DNA of 13,016 bases from Spirochaetia bacterium. GTDB lineage: Bacteria; Spirochaetota; Spirochaetia; Treponematales; Breznakiellaceae. The notes under the pieces were generated by a model, which did no database searches, had not been told where the DNA came from, and saw nothing but the letters and a program-made list of their open reading frames with translations. Below are positions 1-4,368 of the stretch, piece after piece. Within the stretch, counting starts at the first letter, position 1. The number at the start of each line of letters is the position of its first letter. The stretch is from NCBI GenBank assembly GCA_025997715.1, contig BNUY01000088.1, positions 1-13,016 on the forward strand, in the 5' to 3' direction. Made by a program: the position numbers and the translations under genes.

Positions 1-102
1 CCTCTTAAACGGTACACTTTTGCGCTACCTATATTTTCTCTCCGCTCTTAGAGAAGACTGTCCTGACTATCTACATATTTTAGCTGCTCATTTTCAAAGA
101 CA
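1..102. repeat. Left arm of a perfect 102-bp inverted repeat
   Basis: Bases 1-102 are the exact reverse complement of 373-474. The inner limit is clear: matching breaks down at 103/372 apart from scattered bases. The outer limit is not visible because the arm begins at base 1 of the window, so the repeat may be longer. The arm is AT-rich. Read on the minus strand it includes a short reading frame ending at a TAA (48-50). Confidence 0.97.
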
Positions 103-188
103 ACGGCATTGCCCTTACCAGTATCGGTATTTTGGGGGGATAACCTAAGCCGTTCTAGTCCGCAAATTTTGCAACCGCTAAAACCCAT
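48..188 (-). CDS. Possible 46-residue small ORF of unknown function
   Basis: An ATG at 188-186 opens a 46-codon frame that runs through the inner copy of the 37-bp repeat into the left arm and ends with TAA at 50-48. An AAAGGAG lies directly upstream but only one base from the ATG, which is too close for a normal ribosome binding site. The frame contains a CKIC pair near its start (residues 6-9). Its last 16 residues (FENEQLKYVDSQDSLL) can also be read from the right arm on +. The frame may be the 3' end of an older gene rather than a gene in its own right. I do not recognise a family. Confidence 0.25.
   Translation of the reverse strand: MGFSGCKICGLERLRLSPQNTDTGKGNAVVFENEQLKYVDSQDSLL
113..149 (-). 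repeat. Inverted copy of the 37-bp sequence upstream of the spiro-SPASM gene
   Basis: Bases 113-149 match the reverse complement of 1169-1205 at 36 of 37 positions; 29 bases (121-149 / 1169-1197) match without a break. The core contains TTATCCCCCCAAAATACC when read toward the gene. The two copies point in opposite directions and bracket the repeat arm and all the toxin-antitoxin remnants. Confidence 0.93.
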
Positions 189-372
189 ACTCCTTTGGTA
201 TTTGGATCCTGCCACATTTCAAGCACGAAAAACTCCGTCAATGCACCTTCACTGATTTGCATATCCGTCGAAGCGGTAGCGCCATTAGAACCGGCGCCTA
301 TTGTGCTCACGTTTTTTGTGGCGGTGTTTCCAATAATTGAAATAATGGCATTTTCGTAGGCCCTTGTTACGG
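155..372 (-). pseudogene. 3' fragment of an unidentified gene inside the inverted-repeat loop
   Basis: On the minus strand an open frame covers almost the whole loop, giving 71 codons from the loop edge to a TAG at 157-155. It has no start codon with a ribosome binding site and simply emerges from the repeat arm, where a stop lies eight codons upstream of the first loop codon, so it looks like the C-terminal part of a cut gene. The fragment begins VTRAYENAIISIIGN and ends EMWQDPNTKGVWVLAVAKFAD. The ending, an aromatic stretch followed by a VLAVAKF strand, recalls small periplasmic or lipoprotein C-termini in Treponema, but no family can be named. The composition looks protein-like (no internal stops, plausible hydrophobic alternation), so I favour a truncated gene over chance. 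Confidence 0.5.
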
Positions 373-474
373 TGTCTTTGAAAATGAGCAGCTAAAATAT
401 GTAGATAGTCAGGACAGTCTTCTCTAAGAGCGGAGAGAAAATATAGGTAGCGCAAAAGTGTACCGTTTAAGAGG
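373..474. repeat. Right arm of the perfect 102-bp inverted repeat
   Basis: Exact reverse complement of 1-102. The last 17 bases of this arm (458-474) form the first codons of the VapB-like frame that follows, so the repeat boundary falls inside that gene. Two identical long arms around a 270-bp loop could reflect a duplication-inversion, a site for recombinational flipping of the loop, or an assembly chimera if this is a contig end. Confidence 0.97.
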
Positions 475-634
475 TCAACGAACAGGTGCCAGACCGTGGT
501 ACCATGTACCGGTAAAAAAAGACCAGAGCAAATTACTTGAATATGCCGGTATGTTTGATACTGACGATGTGCAATTAGTACAAGAGATGATAGATGACCG
601 GGAAAACTTTTTCAAAGACAGGCCGGGGGTATGA
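458..634 (+). CDS. VapB-like antitoxin, 58 residues, start uncertain
   Basis: This frame ends at TGA 632-634, overlapping the ATG of the following PIN-toxin remnant by four bases (ATGA), the usual layout of a VapBC operon. The frame is open back to a TAA at 425-427 and has no ATG before 551. A GTG at 458 preceded by AGG at 445-447 is the best start. The protein is small, begins with a basic stretch (VYRLRGQRTGARPWYHV) and becomes acidic after residue 30, with an EYAGMFDTDD segment and an ending of ENFFKDRPGV. A basic N-terminus for DNA binding and an acidic C-terminus for toxin wrapping is typical of antitoxins, but I cannot name the DNA-binding family. Because the right arm of the inverted repeat covers the first codons, the native N-terminus may have been replaced. 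Confidence 0.55.
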   Translation: MYRLRGQRTGARPWYHVPVKKDQSKLLEYAGMFDTDDVQLVQEMIDDRENFFKDRPGV

Positions 635-747
635 TTTTTCTCGACTCAGACACGTTATCATATTTTCTCGCGGAGAATAGTAAAATTGTTCATAGGGTTA
701 AAGAAACTATCGAAGATGGTCGTTGCCAAATCGCTTTTGGGCGTTAA
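631..747 (+). pseudogene. vapC: VapC-like PIN-domain toxin, truncated after about 30 codons
   Basis: The frame starts at ATG 631 and stops at TAA 745-747 (38 residues). It begins MIFLDSDTLSYFLAEN, the first beta strand and helix of a PIN domain with the first catalytic aspartate at D5, followed by a helix (KIVHRVKETIEDG). A complete VapC is about 125-140 residues and needs three or four acidic active-site residues; only the first remains. Residues after about G30 no longer look like PIN sequence and are the complement of the HEPN gene fragment on the other strand. The break is therefore near 719-721, and the toxin should be inactive. The gene overlaps the preceding antitoxin-like frame by four bases. 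Confidence 0.75.
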
Positions 748-814
748 AAATGTTTTCGATGTGTTCCAGGATATGGGTGACGATACTCTGGTCTTTTTTG
801 AGAGGTTCATTCAT
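707..814 (-). pseudogene. HEPN-domain toxin (HepT-like), truncated after about 32 codons
   Basis: On the minus strand an ATG at 814-812 overlaps the end of the MNT gene by eight bases (ATGAATGA) and gives 35 residues to a TAG at 709-707. The start, MNEPLKKDQSIVTHILEHIE, and the following NIFNAQKRFGND are characteristic of the first helices of DUF86/HEPN proteins, the toxin partner of MNT antitoxins. Full-length members are about 110-140 residues and carry the RX4-6H ribonuclease motif near the C-terminus, which is absent here. Homology appears to end at D32 (721-719), exactly where the PIN gene on the opposite strand also ends. An inactive toxin remnant is the best reading. Confidence 0.75.
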
Positions 815-1103
815 AGATCAGGACCATATCCTTTTCTATCCGTTCTTTGAAAGAGCCGGAGAGTCCGGCGGTGGTAACTACGTCAACCTCGTTTTCCAGA
901 TTTTCTTTCAAATCCTGACAAAATCCCGAAAGGTCAAAAAGGGTGCGAATTTTTCCCTTTTCAATGCAGATGTCAATATCGCTTTCCGTCCCCGCCTCTC
1001 CCCGTGCATAGGAACCAAAGAGATACACCCTTTTTACGCCGTAGTGCCGGGCAGTGTCGAAGACCTTGTTTTTTATTTCTTCAATGGTATAGGGCTTAAT
1101 CAT
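807..1103 (-). CDS. MNT-type nucleotidyltransferase antitoxin (MntA-like)
   Basis: The protein is a 98-residue minimal nucleotidyltransferase. It carries the intact GSX10DXD signature: G30-S31, then D42 and D44 in SDIDICIE, with a third acidic residue in EVDVV (D74). In type VII HEPN/MNT toxin-antitoxin systems this enzyme neutralises the HEPN ribonuclease by transferring AMP from ATP onto a tyrosine near its active site; some relatives act by binding alone. I chose the ATG at 1103 because MIKPYTIEEIKNKV is the usual family N-terminus; the longer frame back to 1169 adds 22 hydrophobic residues unlike the family. There is no clear ribosome binding site, and a promoter-like sequence ends only about ten bases upstream, so the transcript may be nearly leaderless. 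The toxin gene that should follow is truncated, leaving this as an orphan antitoxin. Confidence 0.85.
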   Translation of the reverse strand: MIKPYTIEEIKNKVFDTARHYGVKRVYLFGSYARGEAGTESDIDICIEKGKIRTLFDLSGFCQDLKENLENEVDVVTTAGLSGSFKERIEKDMVLIYE

Positions 1104-1113
1104 ATATATACAA

Positions 1114-1143
1114 ATTATAAGACCAAATAGTCCGAATATGCAA
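1114..1143 (-). promoter_or_regulatory. Candidate promoter of the MNT antitoxin gene
   Basis: On the minus strand TTGCAT (1143-1138) and a consensus TATAAT (1119-1114) are separated by 18 bases. Transcription would begin around 1107, leaving only a few bases before the ATG at 1103. The -10 matches perfectly; the -35 matches four of six. The region is AT-rich, so chance is possible. Confidence 0.4.
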
Positions 1144-1168
1144 GCACACGCACCCCCTTTAGAGATCA

Positions 1169-1205
1169 CTTAGGTTATCCCCCCAAAATACCGATACAGG
1201 TAAGG
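1169..1205 (+). repeat. 37-bp sequence duplicated in inverted orientation at 113-149
   Basis: It matches the reverse complement of 113-149 with one mismatch (A at 1198). It ends directly before the ATG at 1207 and includes the AGG that serves as that gene's ribosome binding site. Both copies can be read as LRLSPQNTDTGK in one frame, and the single mismatch is synonymous in that frame (ACA/ACT). The duplicated stretch could therefore come from the 3' end of a coding region rather than a regulatory site. Confidence 0.93.
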
Positions 1206-1206
1206 T

Positions 1207-2739
1207 ATGAATGCCTTGGCCGTATTATACGGAGGAAGCCTCGCGGGGGAAGCCTTCGAACCACTCTTTTCCGGTAAAAGCGCCCTTTTCCTGGCCCTGG
1301 AACAGGCCCGGCGCTTCCCCGGCGTGGAAAAGCTGGTCCTCCTGGGATCGGACCTATGTCCGTTACCTGCCGGTGTAGACCTGGTTTCCCGTCCGGTCTG
1401 GACTAAAAAGACCCTCCTCCAAACCCTGTCGGAACTGTCCGGGGGCTTTGATTGCACCTACTATGCCTGGGCGGACTGCCCCCTCCTGGACCCGGTTCTG
1501 GCGGGGAGAATCGCGGAACGGCATCTGCGCTACCATGCGGAATACTCCTACGCCGATGGCTGGCCCTACGGCCTTGCGCCGGAACTGCTTGCGCCGGGGG
1601 TAGCGGGGATCCTCGCGAAGATCCTGGCTGAGGGTGATGGACCGGTGGAACGGGACGCCCTCTTTTCAGTAATCCAGAAAGATATCAACGCCTTTGATAT
1701 AGAAACAGAGATTTCTTCTATAGACTTGCGGAGCCATCGCCTGAGCCTTACGGCGGATTCCCGGCGTAACGTCCTCCTCCTCTCCCGGCTCATAGAGGCG
1801 GGGCTTTCCTCTGCCAAGGCCCCGGCCACGGACGCCGAGCGGATCATCCCCGCCCGTCCGGAACTGCTGCGTACCCTCCCGGCGTTTTATACCATCCAGG
1901 TTGCAGGACCCTGTCCCCAAGTCTGTTCCCTCTGCCCCTACCCGAAATTCAGTGTACCGGGCTTCATGGAGCCCGACCGTTTCGCCGCACTCCTGGACAA
2001 GATAAGCGCCTTTTCCGGCGATGCGGTGATCGATCTGTCCCTCTGGGGGGAACTTTCCCTTCATCCGCAAAAAGAGGAGCTTATCGCCGCGATCCTTGAG
2101 CGGCCCGCACTTTCCGGTGTCATCGAAACATCGGGGCTGGGCTGGAAAAAGGCCGGTTTGGAAGCCCTGGCGGAAGCCGCCTCCAAAGCTGCGCCGAGAA
2201 ATCGGACCTTAGGTCCGCACGGCATGGCGGCTTTATCCTGGATAGTATCCCTGGACGCAGCGGACCCTGGCCGCTACCGGGAAATCCGGGGGCCGGGTTT
2301 TGCGGAAGCGGTCAACTGCGCAAAAACCCTCGCAACCCTCTTTCCCAAGGACACCTATGTCCAGGCGGTCCGGGTCAAGGGGGTGGAGGATGATATCGAA
2401 CAGTTTTACCGGTCCTGGAAGGAGGAAGGGGCGCAGATAATCATCCAGAAGTACGATGATTTTTGCGGCGCGCTGCCCAAACTCCAGGCGTCGGACCTTT
2501 CTCCGGTACAACGCCGTCCCTGCTGGCATCTTATGCGGGATATGGCGATCCTCATTGACGGCCGGGTTCCCCTCTGCCGGGAAACATTAAACGGTGGGGA
2601 GATGCTGGGCAACGTCTTCACGGAAAGTCTTGAAACGATCTGGGCCCGGGGGGAACCCTTTTACCGGGAACAGGGCGCGGGCCTACAATACAGGGGGCCC
2701 TGTGCGGGGTGTGATGAATACTATACCTACAACTTTTAA
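1207..2739 (+). CDS. Spiro-SPASM protein: nucleotidyltransferase-like + radical SAM + SPASM
   Basis: A 510-residue protein of the spirochete-restricted spiro-SPASM type. Residues 1 to about 190 resemble a nucleotidyltransferase fold: GGSLAGEAF and GKSALFLALEQA near the start, then LVLLGSD and WADCPLLDP. A radical SAM core begins at C236-X3-C240-X2-C243 (CPQVCSLC), which would hold the 4Fe-4S cluster that cleaves S-adenosylmethionine. The C-terminal SPASM region has cysteines at C439, C457, C499 and C502 (the last two as CAGC) for auxiliary cluster binding. The substrate is unknown; neighbours suggest a sugar, nucleotide-sugar or glycan-linked modification. The ATG at 1207 follows AGGTAAGG at 1198-1205. 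The gene heads the overlapping operon and overlaps the next gene by 26 bp. Radical SAM and SPASM assignments are firm; the N-terminal fold assignment is inference from motifs. Confidence 0.9.
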   Translation: MNALAVLYGGSLAGEAFEPLFSGKSALFLALEQARRFPGVEKLVLLGSDLCPLPAGVDLVSRPVWTKKTLLQTLSELSGGFDCTYYAWADCPLLDPVLAGRIAERHLRYHAEYSYADGWPYGLAPELLAPGVAGILAKILAEGDGPVERDALFSVIQKDINAFDIETEISSIDLRSHRLSLTADSRRNVLLLSRLIEAGLSSAKAPATDAERIIPARPELLRTLPAFYTIQVAGPCPQVCSLCPYPKFSVPGFMEPDRFAALLDKISAFSGDAVIDLSLWGELSLHPQKEELIAAILERPALSGVIETSGLGWKKAGLEALAEAASKAAPRNRTLGPHGMAALSWIVSLDAADPGRYREIRGPGFAEAVNCAKTLATLFPKDTYVQAVRVKGVEDDIEQFYRSWKEEGAQIIIQKYDDFCGALPKLQASDLSPVQRRPCWHLMRDMAILIDGRVPLCRETLNGGEMLGNVFTESLETIWARGEPFYREQGAGLQYRGPCAGCDEYYTYNF

Positions 2740-3676
2740 CGAAACCTTACCTTCCTATACGGCGGTAGGTGGCGGCGCAGGCGGAACATCTCCCGGCGGC
2801 GGCTCCGGCATTTCGGCGATACTCCTTAACCGCGGGGGGCGGTATCCCCGGCGAACCCTTTTTACGGAACTGGAAAAGGCGGGGTTTGACACGGTGATTT
2901 CCCTTGAGGGCCCCCAGGACCGCTACGACCTGGAGGACCTTTCAAGCCGGTTCCCCTTTGTCCGGTTTATCCTTCTGCAAGACACTATCAGCCCGGGGGA
3001 ACAGATCAATCTGGGGGTAACGGAAACCGCAAGCCCCCTCTTCTTTGTGCTCTGGAACGATCTCCGTATCCTCCATGGGGGGGACTCCGCCAAAATTGTA
3101 TCCTGGCTGCAGCGGCGGCTTTGTACGGCGCCGGTTATGCAGAACGCCGGCCTGGAAACCCTGCCTACCCTTACCGGCCCGGCGTTCTACCGCTCAAAGC
3201 TGCAAGCCCTCCACTTTTCGCCGGAGGTGGAAGCCCAGCCGACCCTCTATCCCTTTGACGGGGTCGGCGTGTATGACCGGGAACGGTTTGTCCGCTTAGG
3301 GGGATTTGACGGGGCGATTCGGAATCCCTATTGGCAGCTCATGGACTTTGGGTTCCGCGCCCATTTATGGGGTGAGGAGATTTGCTGTACCCAACTGGTT
3401 CGGCTCTCCTATGACGGGGAAGCGGCCCCGGAGGACACCACCGCAGACGCGGGCTACCGCCGGTTTTATCTCCGCAACCTGGCCCCGGTGTTTCGTGACG
3501 CCAGGGCCCATGTCCCCCTGCGGCTTTTCCCCGGCTACCTCTTTAAGACCGGCGAAGGCCTGTCAACGGCATGGGGGGAGTTCCGCGAAAACCGGCAATG
3601 GGTAGCGGCCTATGGCCGCCGCTTCCAACGGGATGCCCATATGCTTACCAATCTTTGGGAAACGCCCCGGCCATGA
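2714..3676 (+). CDS. Family 2-like glycosyltransferase (GT-A fold)
   Basis: A 320-residue protein. I start it at ATG 2714, after a GGGG stretch and 26 bp inside the previous gene; the frame is open further upstream but that part is only the shadow of the spiro-SPASM C-terminus. Residues 19-31 are a glycine-rich low-complexity linker. The Rossmann-like part follows (ISAILLNRGG, then TVISLEG). LWNDLRIL contains N115-D116 where GT-A enzymes usually have a metal-binding DXD. The stretch VYDRERFVRLGGFDG ends in the GGFD motif (196-199) that precedes the catalytic region of many GT2 enzymes, with D211 in LMDFGFRAHLWG. It probably transfers a sugar from a nucleotide donor in the cytoplasm. The non-standard DXD makes the activity less certain. 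The gene ends in an ATGA overlap with the SpsF-like gene. Confidence 0.75.
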   Translation: MNTIPTTFNETLPSYTAVGGGAGGTSPGGGSGISAILLNRGGRYPRRTLFTELEKAGFDTVISLEGPQDRYDLEDLSSRFPFVRFILLQDTISPGEQINLGVTETASPLFFVLWNDLRILHGGDSAKIVSWLQRRLCTAPVMQNAGLETLPTLTGPAFYRSKLQALHFSPEVEAQPTLYPFDGVGVYDRERFVRLGGFDGAIRNPYWQLMDFGFRAHLWGEEICCTQLVRLSYDGEAAPEDTTADAGYRRFYLRNLAPVFRDARAHVPLRLFPGYLFKTGEGLSTAWGEFRENRQWVAAYGRRFQRDAHMLTNLWETPRP

Positions 3677-4368
3677 CCGCCCTTATCCTTCAGGGCCGTC
3701 TTGACTCCTCAAGGCTTCCCGGTAAAGCCCTGCTTCCCCTGGGGGACCGCCCCATGATCCGGGGGGTAATGGAAGCCCTCAAGCGGGTCCCGGCGGATTG
3801 CCGCATCCTTGCCTGTCCCGAAGACAGCCTTACCGCGTTTACCCCCCTGGCTAAGGCCGCGAATTTTGAAATTATCGGCGGCCCCAAGTTCGATGTGCTT
3901 CGCCGCTACTGTCAGGCAATACGCCATTATTCGGCAGACTGGGTCATCAGGGCCACCGGCGACAATCCCTTTGTCTTTACCGATGCCGCCGCCGCCCTGA
4001 ACCGGGAGGCGGTGAAAGCCGGCGCGGACTATGCGGGTTACGGCGCGCTGCCCTACGGCGCCGGGGTTGAGGTGATCAAGGCCCGCGCCCTGTTACAGGC
4101 GGAGGAGGAGGCGGCAACGGATGCGGAACGGGAACACGTCTGCCCCTTCCTCTACAATCACCCGGAACGGTTTCTCCTCTACCGTCCCCCGGCGCATCCT
4201 TCCTGGCAGGGAAACGAAATCAGGCTTACCGTGGACACCCCGGAGGACTATGCGCGTGCCCAACGCTTATATGATGCCCTGCTTTCGGTTCCCCCGGAGG
4301 ATCGCAACAAGGGTGAAACGGTTATTGCTGTTTACCGGAAAACCTTTCATGAGGAGAAGCGACAATGA
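3673..4368 (+). CDS. SpsF-like cytidylyltransferase (CMP-sugar synthetase family)
   Basis: A 231-residue protein of the acylneuraminate cytidylyltransferase family (KdsB/NeuA/SpsF type), which activates an acidic or rare sugar with CTP to give a CMP-sugar. The N-terminal signature LILQGRLDSSRLPGKAL holds R9, R14 and K18 of the RXXSXRLPGK nucleotide-binding loop. RATGDNPFVF corresponds to the GD-X-P metal and sugar site, and LTVDTPEDYARAQRLYDAL to the conserved C-terminal segment. Its length fits the family. The start ATG at 3673 overlaps the previous stop (ATGA) and the 3' end overlaps the next gene in the same way, implying translational coupling. SpsF next to an SpsG-like protein is a known pairing in nonulosonic-acid and spore-coat polysaccharide loci. 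The actual sugar cannot be told from sequence alone. Confidence 0.85.
   Translation: MTALILQGRLDSSRLPGKALLPLGDRPMIRGVMEALKRVPADCRILACPEDSLTAFTPLAKAANFEIIGGPKFDVLRRYCQAIRHYSADWVIRATGDNPFVFTDAAAALNREAVKAGADYAGYGALPYGAGVEVIKARALLQAEEEAATDAEREHVCPFLYNHPERFLLYRPPAHPSWQGNEIRLTVDTPEDYARAQRLYDALLSVPPEDRNKGETVIAVYRKTFHEEKRQ

Noticed and set aside
1..474. CRISPR array or tandem repeat
   Set aside because: There are only two arms, in opposite orientation, with one long loop; no repeated spacer pattern.
1..474. Complete insertion sequence or MITE
   Set aside because: No transposase in the loop, no visible target duplication, and the right arm boundary falls inside a coding frame; the left boundary is outside the window.
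723..1130. 135-codon frame on + over the MNT gene
   Set aside because: It is the antisense of the MNT gene, which carries a complete GSX10DXD motif in its own frame; this frame has no recognisable motif or ribosome binding site.
2594..2713. Upstream extension of the glycosyltransferase frame to an ATG at 2594
   Set aside because: The added 40 residues lie within the SPASM cysteine region of the preceding gene in another frame and look like shadow sequence; ATG 2714 is the better start.
3571..3672. Upstream extension of the SpsF-like frame
   Set aside because: The RXXSXRLPGK family signature begins right after ATG 3673, which also forms the ATGA overlap; the extension only shadows the glycosyltransferase C-terminus.
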